From: JBOFCO01 sp051646105 | GTDB lineage: Bacteria; Pseudomonadota; Alphaproteobacteria; Rhodobacterales; Rhodobacteraceae | DNA: 60,019 nt | Reading direction: 5' to 3' | NCBI GenBank assembly: GCA_051646105.1 | Contig: JBOFCO010000153.1 | Coordinates: 1 to 60,019, forward strand | Shown: positions 8,155-16,140 of the stretch, piece by piece | How positions within the stretch are numbered: position 1 is the stretch's first letter | How the letters are laid out: every line of letters begins with the position of its first letter | Notes under the pieces: generated by a model | What the model saw: the letters and a program-made list of their open reading frames with translations, nothing else | The model's database searches: none | Told to the model about the DNA's origin: nothing | Program-made: the position numbers and the translations under genes

Positions 8155-9347
8155 TGCTTCCCCCGGAGCGCACGGTTGAGTCGACTGAAATAGCTGCGCG
8201 TCATGGGCCGCAGCCGCTGCGACTCCTGTCGGGCGTGTCGCAACGCATGCTCCAGCCCGATGCGGGTCACAACTTCCGCGCGCAGGCTTTCCTGGATGTT
8301 TCCTTCAATTTTCAGACCCTGTCGGAAATCCTGTCGCATCAAAAGCGCCTGGCGACGGTTTCGATAACTATCGTCAGCCCGCAATTTCGCCGCGCCTTCA
8401 ATCAGCCTGTCAATGTGGTGTGAAAGCCGCCAGCGGTCCAGCAGCTTGTCTTCCAGTCCCGCCGCCCAGGCGCGCGCGGCAGGGAATCCCGCTGTAATGT
8501 CGTGGACCAGTTCCTCGACCCGCCGTCGCTGCGGACGGGAGCGGCCTGAAAAATTGGTCGCTTCGGCAGCGGGAAATGTCGTCGCGTCCAGCCAGCCAGG
8601 GCCCCCAAAATGATCGTAGCAATAGACCGGGGTACGCGAGGCCAGCGCGTACTGCGCCGTCTTTCCTATCGTCACCACGGCGTCATGCCCCAGAATGTCG
8701 GCCGGTTCGATCCGGCGCTGCACACCGGGCAGCCCCAGATGCGTGATCTGCATGCCCGCAGACGACAACCGCCCCATCGCGTCGGTCAACTCCTGCGGAA
8801 CATGGTTTGACACGACCAGAAGCGACGCCAGCCGTTCGCCCGCCGCTGGTCTGCTGGCAAAGAACCGTTCCGGGGCGGGGTTTGGCACCACTTTAGCCCC
8901 CGCAAACGCCGGACCGTATTCGGCCAGCATCGCCTGCGTTTCGGGGCTGTTGCACCAGATATGATCGGCCAGTTCTTCCTCGACAAACGGTCCCGGGGTT
9001 TCGAGCGGTTCGTAAGGTGACAGGTGATTATAGACGACAACCGGCAACTCGCCCCTCAGCCCGGCGTCGCGTCGGGACTGCCGGGCCAGCAGCAGGCCGA
9101 TGATCTGATGGTGGCCATAGGCGATATCCGCCCCCATCACGTCGACTGCATCAGGGTCGGTCGTTGTCGATATGCCGAATGACCCAAGCATGGTCCGGAT
9201 TTCATCCGATATGAAATGCGCATAGACGGTCACAGCCATACCCCGCCCGGCCAGTTCCTCGGCCAGTTCGCAGGTGATGATTTCGGCCCCGCCCCATTGC
9301 GCAAGCCGGTTGGTCATCACCACGGCGCGGGTCAGACCCTCTGCCAT
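8148..9347 (-). CDS. glycosyltransferase-like protein inside the sdh operon
   Basis: The 399-residue product resembles GT-B fold glycosyltransferases of family 1/4: an N-terminal TNRLAQWGGAEIITCELAEELAGRG segment is split here as TNRLAQWGGAEII followed by a conserved Rossmann-type helix. Next come VVYNHLSPYEPLE, VVPNPAPERFFAS and a C-terminal donor-type domain with HLGLPG and GKTAQYALASRTPVYCYDHFGG. The C-terminus is basic and possibly helical. The substrate is unknown. It starts 6 bases after the sdhA stop, so it is co-transcribed with sdhCDA. Its presence between sdhA and sdhB is unusual for the enzyme complex itself. Confidence 0.75.
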   Translation of the reverse strand: MAEGLTRAVVMTNRLAQWGGAEIITCELAEELAGRGMAVTVYAHFISDEIRTMLGSFGISTTTDPDAVDVMGADIAYGHHQIIGLLLARQSRRDAGLRGELPVVVYNHLSPYEPLETPGPFVEEELADHIWCNSPETQAMLAEYGPAFAGAKVVPNPAPERFFASRPAAGERLASLLVVSNHVPQELTDAMGRLSSAGMQITHLGLPGVQRRIEPADILGHDAVVTIGKTAQYALASRTPVYCYDHFGGPGWLDATTFPAAEATNFSGRSRPQRRRVEELVHDITAGFPAARAWAAGLEDKLLDRWRLSHHIDRLIEGAAKLRADDSYRNRRQALLMRQDFRQGLKIEGNIQESLRAEVVTRIGLEHALRHARQESQRLRPMTRSYFSRLNRALRGKQC

Positions 9348-9353
9348 CGCAGG

Positions 9354-11156
9354 TCAATAGACCCGCGCCTTGGGCGCGATCTTTTTCAGGTTGATCCCGC
9401 CTTGGTCTTCTGTGGTCAGCGGATCAAGATGCACAGGCCGTGTGGAAAGCGTGACCCGATTGCCGTCGACGTAAGCCAGCGAATGCACACGCCAGTTCAC
9501 ATCGTCCCGGTTCGGATAATCCTCATGCGCATGGGCGCCACGGCTTTCCTTGCGCGCCTCTGCCGCCACAATGGTGGCCAGCGCGTTGGGCATCAGATTG
9601 GCCAGCTCCAGCGTTTCCATCAGGTCGCTGTTCCAGACAAGACTGCGGTCCGTCACCTTCAGGTCATCCATCTTGGCGGCGACCTTTTCCATCTTGGCGA
9701 CACCTTCGGCCAGTGTCTTGTCGGTCCGGAACACAGCGGCGTCGGACTGCATCGTTTTCTGCATTTCCAGACGCAGGTCGGCGGTAGGGATGGATCCCTT
9801 GGCATGACGGAAGTGATCAAACCGGGTCAACGCCGCATCGACCGAGGCCTTGTTCGCCACGGGTGTTGCCTCTGCGGGGTTCACAACCTGCCCGGCCTTG
9901 ATCGCGGCCGCACGTCCGAACACGACCAGATCGATCAGGCTGTTCGATCCCAGACGGTTCGCGCCATGGACCGATGCACAACCGGCCTCTCCAACGGCCA
10001 TCAGGCCGGGGAAAATCGCATCCGGGTCGCCGGGCTGCGGCTTCAGCACCTCTCCCCAATAGTTTGTCGGAATGCCACCCATGTTGTAATGCACGGTCGG
10101 CAGCACCGGGATCGGTTCCTTTGTCAGGTCGACGCCCGCGAAGATGCGCGCGGATTCCGAAATGCCCGGCAGACGTTCATGCAGAACCTCCGGCGGCAGG
10201 TGCGAAAGGTGCAGGTGAATATGGTCACCCTCTGCCCCCACGCCGCGCCCTTCGCGGATTTCCAGTGTCATGCAGCGGCTGACCACATCCCGGCTGGCCA
10301 GATCCTTGTAGGTCGGCGCGTAGCGTTCCATGAACCGTTCGCCGTTGGAGTTGGTCAGATACCCGCCCTCGCCCCGCGCGCCTTCGGTGATCAGGCAGCC
10401 GGAACCGTAAATGCCCGTCGGGTGGAACTGTACGAACTCCATATCCTGAAGCGGCAGGCCCGCGCGGGCCACCATGCCGCCGCCGTCTCCGGTGCAGGTA
10501 TGGGCGGACGTCGCGCTGAAATAGGCGCGGCCATAGCCGCCGGTGGCCAGCACCACCATCTTGGCCGAAAACACGTGGATGGTGCCATCGTCCAGCTTCC
10601 AGGCAACGACGCCGGTGCAGCGGCCGTTGTCGATGATCAGGTCCAGCGCGAAATATTCGATGTAGAATTCGGCGTTGTGCTTCAGGCTCTGGCCATAAAG
10701 CGTGTGCAGGATGGCGTGGCCGGTGCGGTCGGCGGCGGCACAGGTGCGCTGCACAGGCGGGCCTTCGCCATACTCGGTCGTATGCCCGCCGAAGGGACGC
10801 TGATAGATTTTCCCCTCTTCCGTGCGGGAAAAGGGCACACCGTAATGCTCAAGCTCATACACCGCCTTGGGGGCCTCGCGGGCGAGGTATTCCATCGCAT
10901 CCGTATCGCCCAGCCAGTCCGATCCCTTCACGGTGTCGTACATGTGCCATTGCCAGCTGTCCGGGCCCATATTGCCAAGGCTGGCCGCGATGCCGCCCTG
11001 GGCGGCAACGGTGTGCGACCGGGTCGGAAACACCTTGGTGATGCAGGCGGTGCGCAGGCCCTGTTCGGCCATGCCCAGCGTGGCGCGCAATCCCGCCCCA
11101 CCGGCACCAACCACCACGACGTCATAGACATGCGTCTCGTACGGATATGCTGTCAT
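9354..11156 (-). CDS. sdhA: succinate dehydrogenase flavoprotein subunit
   Basis: SdhA oxidises succinate to fumarate with covalent FAD. The 600-residue product starts MTAYPYETHVYDVVVVGAGG, giving the FAD Rossmann motif. The segment RSHTVAAQGG contains the His that carries FAD, HPTGIYGSGCLITEGARGEGG lies in the active-site region (quoted in part: GSGCLITEGARGEGG), and HGANRLGSNSL is conserved. The ATG at 11156 has GAGG 7 bases upstream; an upstream TTG in frame is not needed. It lies 9 bases after sdhD. Identification is secure. Confidence 0.98.
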   Translation of the reverse strand: MTAYPYETHVYDVVVVGAGGAGLRATLGMAEQGLRTACITKVFPTRSHTVAAQGGIAASLGNMGPDSWQWHMYDTVKGSDWLGDTDAMEYLAREAPKAVYELEHYGVPFSRTEEGKIYQRPFGGHTTEYGEGPPVQRTCAAADRTGHAILHTLYGQSLKHNAEFYIEYFALDLIIDNGRCTGVVAWKLDDGTIHVFSAKMVVLATGGYGRAYFSATSAHTCTGDGGGMVARAGLPLQDMEFVQFHPTGIYGSGCLITEGARGEGGYLTNSNGERFMERYAPTYKDLASRDVVSRCMTLEIREGRGVGAEGDHIHLHLSHLPPEVLHERLPGISESARIFAGVDLTKEPIPVLPTVHYNMGGIPTNYWGEVLKPQPGDPDAIFPGLMAVGEAGCASVHGANRLGSNSLIDLVVFGRAAAIKAGQVVNPAEATPVANKASVDAALTRFDHFRHAKGSIPTADLRLEMQKTMQSDAAVFRTDKTLAEGVAKMEKVAAKMDDLKVTDRSLVWNSDLMETLELANLMPNALATIVAAEARKESRGAHAHEDYPNRDDVNWRVHSLAYVDGNRVTLSTRPVHLDPLTTEDQGGINLKKIAPKARVY

Positions 11157-11165
11157 CTTCAAACC

Positions 11166-11537
11166 TCAGAGCGCAAGCTTGACCAGGGCAAACAGCCCCG
11201 TGGCGATCAGGACATAGGACAGGCCGCTTGTAGCGGCGATGAGAACCTTGCGGGCAGCACCGTGGGCATAATCCTCGATCATCACCTGTGCGCCGTTCTT
11301 GAAATGGACGAGGCCGACCACCAGCGTCAGCGCCGTGACGATGGCCGGGAACGGACGGGCGAAATACGCGACCACCTCGTCATGCGGGGCACCCAGGATG
11401 CGCCCGAAGGTGAACAGGAACACCGGCACCAGAATGGCCAGCGCGCCTGCGGAAACCTGCATGTGCCAGAAATGTTCCGTGCCGCTTTTTGCAGAGCCAA
11501 GACCTGCTGCCCGCTTGCGATCTGTCAGATAACGCAT
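11166..11537 (-). CDS. sdhD: succinate dehydrogenase membrane anchor subunit
   Basis: A 123-residue hydrophobic protein with three predicted membrane helices (around 30-50, 60-82, 97-120). It starts MRYLTDRKRAAGLGSAKSGT, typical for alphaproteobacterial SdhD, and has HFWHMQVSAGAL and HFKNGAQVMIEDY. With SdhC it binds haem b and ubiquinone. It lies 10 bases downstream of sdhC and just upstream of sdhA. Confidence 0.92.
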   Translation of the reverse strand: MRYLTDRKRAAGLGSAKSGTEHFWHMQVSAGALAILVPVFLFTFGRILGAPHDEVVAYFARPFPAIVTALTLVVGLVHFKNGAQVMIEDYAHGAARKVLIAATSGLSYVLIATGLFALVKLAL

Positions 11538-11547
11538 ATCCCGCCCC

Positions 11548-11931
11548 TTACAGAATGATGATGGTCAGGATGGTCAGCACGACCGATCCGATCAGGCAGG
11601 CGATCCCCAGCTTTTCGGCCGTCGGGATATCCAGCCCCCGGCCGCTGTCGAACCAAAGGTGACGCAACCCGGCCAGAAGGTGATACCACAGCCACAGAAT
11701 AGAAGCGGCCATGACCAGCTTGCCAAACCATGAGGTGACGATCCCGTTGACGAAACCGTAGTATTCCGGACCGGAGGCAGCGGCGAGCAACCACCAGACA
11801 CACAGGATTGCCGTCACGATCAGCGCGTTGCCGGTGATCCGGGTAAGGATCGACGTGAAAGCGGTCAGCTGCGGGCGGTAAATCTGCAAGTGCGGCGACA
11901 GGGGCCGGTTGCCGCGGTTCACGTCTGCCAT
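11548..11931 (-). CDS. sdhC: succinate dehydrogenase cytochrome b556 subunit
   Basis: The 127-residue product starts MADVNRGNRPLSPHLQIYRP, the classic SdhC N-terminus, and has three membrane helices. HLLAGLRHLWFDSG carries the conserved His region for haem b. The ATG at 11931 follows GGAGGAAGC; the frame extends 14 codons further upstream but without support. First gene of sdhCDA-GT-lipoprotein-sdhB. About 205-250 bases upstream are paired TGTGATCACA operators and a LacI-type motif. Confidence 0.95.
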   Translation of the reverse strand: MADVNRGNRPLSPHLQIYRPQLTAFTSILTRITGNALIVTAILCVWWLLAAASGPEYYGFVNGIVTSWFGKLVMAASILWLWYHLLAGLRHLWFDSGRGLDIPTAEKLGIACLIGSVVLTILTIIIL

Positions 11932-12135
11932 GTCGCTTCCTCCGTTCTGGCGACCCCGTGGGGCGGCTTGCACGTTATCGGCAGAGCGGTGCGTGAACGC
12001 CCTGCCCTTGTCATTGTCACCGCTTCGGATGACCTGTCATTGGCGCGACATGAATACCGGGTTTTATTTTCAAGTCACGCAGCGAAACGTGTGGGAATGG
12101 CCTTTTGCGGTGCCGCAATGCAGAAAAATGCACAA

Positions 12136-12166
12136 TGTGATCACAAAATTTCCTGCTGTGATCACA
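12136..12166. promoter_or_regulatory. paired TGTGATCACA operators upstream of sdhC
   Basis: Two perfect 10-bp palindromes TGTGATCACA at 12136-12145 and 12157-12166 are separated by 11 bases (21 bp centre to centre, two helical turns). The pattern GT-N4-AC fits GntR-family operators. Same sequence and same spacing occur before sucC, and one copy sits before the GntR/FCD gene at 33171-33818. Located about 205-235 bases upstream of the sdhC ATG. Confidence 0.75.
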
Positions 12167-12180
12167 TGTTCGCGCTAACC
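12167..12180. promoter_or_regulatory. LacI-family-like operator near sdhC
   Basis: TGTTCGCGCTAACC matches the palindrome TGTTAGCGCTAACA at 12 of 14 positions, with the central CG typical of LacI-family sites. It directly abuts the second TGTGATCACA site. Similar sequences lie before sucC (20146-20159) and, more weakly, mdh (16873-16886). The binding protein is not encoded in this window. Confidence 0.4.
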
Positions 12181-12219
12181 TGTTTCGCACTTCTCGCGCG
12201 GCCCGACTCGCCGGTCGGA

Positions 12220-12855
12220 TTATTGCCCGGCCAGCATGGTATCGAAACTGACTGTCAGCGCGACATTGCCGTCGCCGTCCTCGGCATCGTGATAGCGCAG
12301 GTCCAGACCCACACTGTCATTGACCCAATAGGTCGCACCGATATCACCAAATGCCGAATACCGGTCACCGTAATTGGCAGAAACGCTGAGCGCGTCGTTG
12401 ACGGCATATTCCAGACCCAGTGAATAGCCTTCGCCCTCATCCTCGAAATTTGTGAAGACTGCCGCCGAAAGCGAAACCACATCTGTCGGTGCAAAACCCA
12501 TTTCAAGTTTCAGGTCGCCGCAGCAGTCGCCGCTGTCGTTGTAATAATAGCGCGTATAGCTGGCGTCATAGCTCAGCCCGCTGTCCAGCTCATTCCGGTA
12601 CCCAAGATAGAGATCCAGCTCAACATCATCGTCATCCAGATCGACGGTTGATCCCCAGATGCCCGCGTAGAAACCGCTGCTTTCCGTCTCTACATAGAAT
12701 TGCAGCGCAGGCTGGTCGTCGCTTTGGGTGAAGCCTTCGTAGATATAGTTGCTGGTCAGCGCCACGCCGGCATAAGTCCCGTCCTCCGCCTGCGCGGCCG
12801 GGCCGATTGCGACAAGAATTGCGGCGACAAGGCCGGAACGCGAATATTTGGTCAT
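12220..12855 (-). CDS. TorF-family putative porin (outer-membrane beta-barrel)
   Basis: The 211-residue product has a signal peptide (MTKYSRSGLVAAILVAIGPAAQA, cleaved near residue 23). Alternating amphipathic strands follow, typical of a small outer-membrane barrel: GVALTSNYIYEGFTQSDDQP near the N-terminus, YVETESSGFYAGIWGST, VELDLYLGYRNEL. These match proteins annotated as TorF family putative porins. The C-terminus VALTVSFDTMLAGQ lacks the usual terminal Phe. It sits upstream of sdhC on the same strand with the sdh operators in between. The substrate is unknown. Confidence 0.8.
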   Translation of the reverse strand: MTKYSRSGLVAAILVAIGPAAQAEDGTYAGVALTSNYIYEGFTQSDDQPALQFYVETESSGFYAGIWGSTVDLDDDDVELDLYLGYRNELDSGLSYDASYTRYYYNDSGDCCGDLKLEMGFAPTDVVSLSAAVFTNFEDEGEGYSLGLEYAVNDALSVSANYGDRYSAFGDIGATYWVNDSVGLDLRYHDAEDGDGNVALTVSFDTMLAGQ

Positions 12856-12909
12856 TTGCTCATGTCCCCTGCTGGCATCCCCGCAAGATGCCCCGTTTGG
12901 CAGATCCGG

Positions 12910-13941
12910 TCAAACAGGCATCAGCGCCCAGTAATCCAGATCAAGTAGAACCTCCGGCACATATCTACCATCGCTAGCCTTGTATGCAAAGGCTTCCGCA
13001 CTCTGCTTCACCGCCACCATCCGCAAGCGCACCGCCCCGACGCCGGGCGCGGCGGTTTCGGCCTTGTCCAGCACCTCGGACCAGGCCTTGACAGTATCAC
13101 CCGCGAAGCAGGGATTGGCATGGGCCCCGCCATTCAGCGCAACGATCATCTGCGCATTGGCCAGGCCGTTGAACGACAGCGCCCGTGCCATGGAAATCAC
13201 ATGCCCGCCATAGATCAGGCGCTTTCCATCCTCGCGGAAGGTGGCGTCGAAATGCACCTTGGCGGTGTTCTGCCACTGCCGTGTGGCCAACATATGCTCG
13301 GATTCCTCGATGGTGACACCATCGACATGATCAATCCGTTCGCCCACGGCATAGTCGCCCCAGCGATGCGGCTCCCCCGCGGCGACGAAATCGTAACGGG
13401 TGAAATCCAGCCCGGGGGGCACCACCAGATTGCCCGCTGCCACCGCAGCGGCCAGATCGGGCACCTGCGGATGCGGCGCGGGGGCATCGGCCCGGTTCTT
13501 GCGTACCATCACCCAGCGGACATAGGACAACACCGCTTCGCCGCGCTGGTTGCGCCCCGTGGTGCGAACCCAGACCACCCCCGACTTGCCGTTCGAATTT
13601 TCCTTCAGCCCGACCACGGTGCTTTCCGAAGAAAGCGTATCGCCCGAATAGACCGGGGCCAGCCAGCGACCTTCGGCATAGCCAAGGTTCGCCACTGCGT
13701 TCAGGCTGATGTCGGGGACGGTCTTGCCAAAGACGGTATGAAAGGCGATCAGGTCGTCCATCGGGCTTTGCGGCAGACCGCAGGCGCGGGCAAATTCATC
13801 GCTGGAATACAGCGCGGCCCGTACCGGATAAAGCGCATGATACAGGGCCCGCTCTCCCCCTGACAGGGTGCGTGGAACCGCATGAACGATGGTCTCGCCC
13901 ATGCGGTAATCTTCGAAAAAGCGGCCAGCATTGGTCTTCAT
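12910..13941 (-). CDS. mch: mesaconyl-CoA hydratase (MaoC-like), ethylmalonyl-CoA pathway
   Basis: The enzyme interconverts mesaconyl-C1-CoA and beta-methylmalyl-CoA in the ethylmalonyl-CoA pathway of acetyl-CoA assimilation. The 343-residue length equals that known for Rhodobacter Mch. It starts MKTNAGRFFEDYRMGETIVH and has two hot-dog (MaoC-like) domains: LAPVYSGDTLSSESTVVG and VWVRTTGRNQRGEAVLSYV in the first, HFDATFREDGKRLIYGGHV and NPCFAGDTVKAWSEVL in the second. The ATG at 13941 overlaps the stop codon of the upstream DUF1737 gene (TGATG), indicating translational coupling. Confidence 0.9.
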   Translation of the reverse strand: MKTNAGRFFEDYRMGETIVHAVPRTLSGGERALYHALYPVRAALYSSDEFARACGLPQSPMDDLIAFHTVFGKTVPDISLNAVANLGYAEGRWLAPVYSGDTLSSESTVVGLKENSNGKSGVVWVRTTGRNQRGEAVLSYVRWVMVRKNRADAPAPHPQVPDLAAAVAAGNLVVPPGLDFTRYDFVAAGEPHRWGDYAVGERIDHVDGVTIEESEHMLATRQWQNTAKVHFDATFREDGKRLIYGGHVISMARALSFNGLANAQMIVALNGGAHANPCFAGDTVKAWSEVLDKAETAAPGVGAVRLRMVAVKQSAEAFAYKASDGRYVPEVLLDLDYWALMPV

Positions 13942-14144
13942 CACTGCTCACCCAGCTTGATTTCGGGCGAATAATCCCCCGGCACATCCTTCACCACGGC
14001 CTGACCGCACCGCATCACGCCATTTCCAGCGTCAAAGGCATAGGTCGGGCTGCCATGCAGCGCCCAGCCCTTGTTCAGCGCCGCCGTCACCTTGTGGCAA
14101 AAGGCCGAAGTGTCGTCGTCCGACAGAAAACGGTAGAGTTTCAT
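13941..14144 (-). CDS. small DUF1737-type protein
   Basis: A 67-residue protein starting MKLYRFLSDDDTSAFCHKVT, with NKGWALHGSPTYAFD, a pattern of DUF1737 proteins. Function unknown. It overlaps both neighbours (4 bases with the NnrU-like gene upstream, 1 base with mch downstream), so it belongs to the transcript mcl-nnrU-DUF1737-mch. Confidence 0.8.
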   Translation of the reverse strand: MKLYRFLSDDDTSAFCHKVTAALNKGWALHGSPTYAFDAGNGVMRCGQAVVKDVPGDYSPEIKLGEQ

Positions 14145-14698
14145 CCGTAAGTCCCCACGAACGGGCTGTGCCCGAGCCAGATATGCACATAGGCGATGAT
14201 ACCAAACAGCACTACCGTGCCTGCAAGGTTCATCGCATCACCTTTGACACCGCGTCCATCACTGGGCGGGGCCCAGGACGCGGCGCGGTTGATAAGCACC
14301 ATTTCAGTCAAGGCCCAAAGGATCATGCTGCCGAAAAGCAGGATCGAGGCGACGTCGCCGTTGACCAGCAGATGCGACGCCCCCCAGATCACAGTGCCCC
14401 ATAGCATCGGATGCCGCATCAGGGGATACAATGTACCTTTGGTGCCCCCGACGCCGAACAGGAAAACTGCCACCAGCATCATGAGATTGTTCAGATGCCC
14501 CATACCGGGAATGGGGGTGTATACGGGAACGATCTCTGCCGCGCGATACCCCAGAACCATCAGGGCAACCGAAAACAGCAATGCCAGCGCGGCCAGCCCC
14601 TTTGCCTTGTCGCCCATTGCGGCCCGCGCCTGCGGCGCAACTCGCTTGAACAGATGCGCAGCGCACCACAGCAGTATTCCGACGATAAGCAAAAACAT
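14141..14698 (-). CDS. NnrU-family membrane protein
   Basis: A 185-residue polytopic membrane protein with about five helices. The NnrU-type core is LYPLMRHPMLWGTVIWGAS followed by HLLVNGDVAS. NnrU was named from a locus linked to nitric oxide metabolism, but the family also resembles isoprenylcysteine methyltransferase-like membrane proteins and its function is uncertain. Here it sits between a malyl-CoA lyase-like gene and mch. A second, longer NnrU is encoded at 58892-59569. Confidence 0.85.
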   Translation of the reverse strand: MFLLIVGILLWCAAHLFKRVAPQARAAMGDKAKGLAALALLFSVALMVLGYRAAEIVPVYTPIPGMGHLNNLMMLVAVFLFGVGGTKGTLYPLMRHPMLWGTVIWGASHLLVNGDVASILLFGSMILWALTEMVLINRAASWAPPSDGRGVKGDAMNLAGTVVLFGIIAYVHIWLGHSPFVGTYG

Positions 14699-14721
14699 GG
14701 CAATCCCTCCGGTGCAGGCCG

Positions 14722-15600
14722 TCAGGCGTTGCCCGCCGTTTCCATCCGGGCGATCGCTTCGGCACGGGCCAGCATCTTCCGGGCGGTGACGATGTGCAAG
14801 TTCTCGACAATCTTGCCGTCGACAACGGCAACGCCCTTGCCTTCGGCCACCGCCGCCCCGAACGCTTCGATCTGACGACGGGCCAGGTCGATTTCGGCAT
14901 CGGACGGCGCAAAGGTCTTGTTGGCGATTGCCAGCTGCGCTGGGTGGATCAGCGTCTTGCCGTCAAAGCCCATGTCACGGCCCTGTTCGCATTCGGCGCG
15001 CAATCCGTCGTCATCCTTGAAGGCGTTGAAAACACCGTCGATGCAAGGGATGCCCGCGTTGCGCGCCGCCAGCAGGCAAAGTTGCAGACTGGTCAGCAGC
15101 GGGAGACGGTCGGCACGGAACCGGGTGTTCAGATCTTTCGCAAGGTCATTGGTGCCCAGAACAAAACCCGCCATTCGGGGATGCGCGGCGATTTCGGCCG
15201 CGTTCAGAATGCCCGCCGGGCTTTCCATCATTGCCCAGAGCGGCAGGTCGGCAATGAGGTCCGCCACCGCCTGCACATCCGCCCCTGATCCCACCTTGGG
15301 GATCAGGATCGCATCCGCCTTTACCCCCTTCATCGCAGCCAGATCATCGCGGCCCCATTCGGTATCCAGGCCATTGACCCTCACGATACGCATCCGACCA
15401 CCGAAATCGGAAGCTGCCAGCGTTTCGACCAGCAGCTTTCGCGCTGCAGGTTTTTCATCGGGGGCGACGGCATCTTCCAGATCGAAGATGATCGCATCAC
15501 AGGCCAGGTCGCGCGCCTTTTCCATGGCCCGGTCGCGCGAACCCGGAATATAGAGAACCGAGCGCAAAGGGCGGTTCGTGGCGGACGTTGCTTCGGCCAT
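14722..15600 (-). CDS. HpcH/HpaI-family malyl-CoA lyase or (3S)-malyl-CoA thioesterase (Mcl2-like)
   Basis: A 292-residue CitE-like aldolase fold protein: RSVLYIPGSRDRAMEKA, acidic metal site IFDLEDAVAP, PLWAMMESPAGILNA, FVLGTNDLAKDLN. In Rhodobacter a paralogue near mch (Mcl2) hydrolyses (3S)-malyl-CoA, whereas Mcl1 cleaves malyl-CoA and beta-methylmalyl-CoA. The neighbourhood favours Mcl2, but sequence alone does not separate lyase from thioesterase. The ATG at 15600 follows GGAGAGA; a 48-codon upstream extension is unlikely. It heads the unit ending in mch. Confidence 0.8.
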   Translation of the reverse strand: MAEATSATNRPLRSVLYIPGSRDRAMEKARDLACDAIIFDLEDAVAPDEKPAARKLLVETLAASDFGGRMRIVRVNGLDTEWGRDDLAAMKGVKADAILIPKVGSGADVQAVADLIADLPLWAMMESPAGILNAAEIAAHPRMAGFVLGTNDLAKDLNTRFRADRLPLLTSLQLCLLAARNAGIPCIDGVFNAFKDDDGLRAECEQGRDMGFDGKTLIHPAQLAIANKTFAPSDAEIDLARRQIEAFGAAVAEGKGVAVVDGKIVENLHIVTARKMLARAEAIARMETAGNA

Positions 15601-15789
15601 GATTCTCTCCAAGCAATTTTCTTTCGTCTTGCACCATGTTTCAGGCATATTCGGCAAGTCGGATTTTCTGCACCGCAGAGATTTTCGCCGCGACGGCTTC
15701 CTGATCCCCGCGCTATCGCGAGGCGTTAACCGTCCGTTTTCCAATTGACACCAGCCTGCGCGGCAACAATTGCCACGGCGGACAGGACA

Positions 15790-16140
15790 TTGCGGGCACA
15801 GCTTTTCAGTCTTTCACTTGGCATCGTCGGATTTTTTCTGGCGGCAGACCGAGCCATTTCCGCGCATATCTGCGCCGATCGCGCGACGATCCTTTCCGGT
15901 CTGGATACAGAGCGCGGGCCAGGGCAGCGGCAGCTGGGTCTGGCATCGGACAAGCTGGTGATGGAGGTTTTCACCTTTCACACCGGGCGAGGTTGGGTCG
16001 TCCTCATCAATGACGCGGAAGGGATGACTTGCCTTTTCGCGTCATCGCCGGGCAAGACCGATCCTGATCGAATTATCCCTGAAACGCATCCCAGATCAGC
16101 TTCAGGGAAACCAGCAGCAACGCCCATGTTACCAGCGTGA
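15790..16140 (+). CDS. secreted hypothetical protein
   Basis: A product of about 116 residues if it starts at the TTG at 15790 (AGGACA upstream), which gives a signal peptide RAQLFSLSLGIVGFFLAADRA. The mature part has CADRATILSGLDTE, GQRQLGLASDKLVMEVFTF and GMTCLFASSPG, resembling a common secreted Rhodobacteraceae family of unknown function. A frame start at 15745 (also TTG) is the alternative. Its 3' end overlaps the convergent TauE/SafE gene by 68 bases. Confidence 0.6.
   Translation: MRAQLFSLSLGIVGFFLAADRAISAHICADRATILSGLDTERGPGQRQLGLASDKLVMEVFTFHTGRGWVVLINDAEGMTCLFASSPGKTDPDRIIPETHPRSASGKPAATPMLPA

Noticed and set aside
11971..11985. CACGTTATCGGC close to sdhC as a second LacI-type site
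   Set aside because: Only a half-site resemblance and no counterpart before sucC or mdh.
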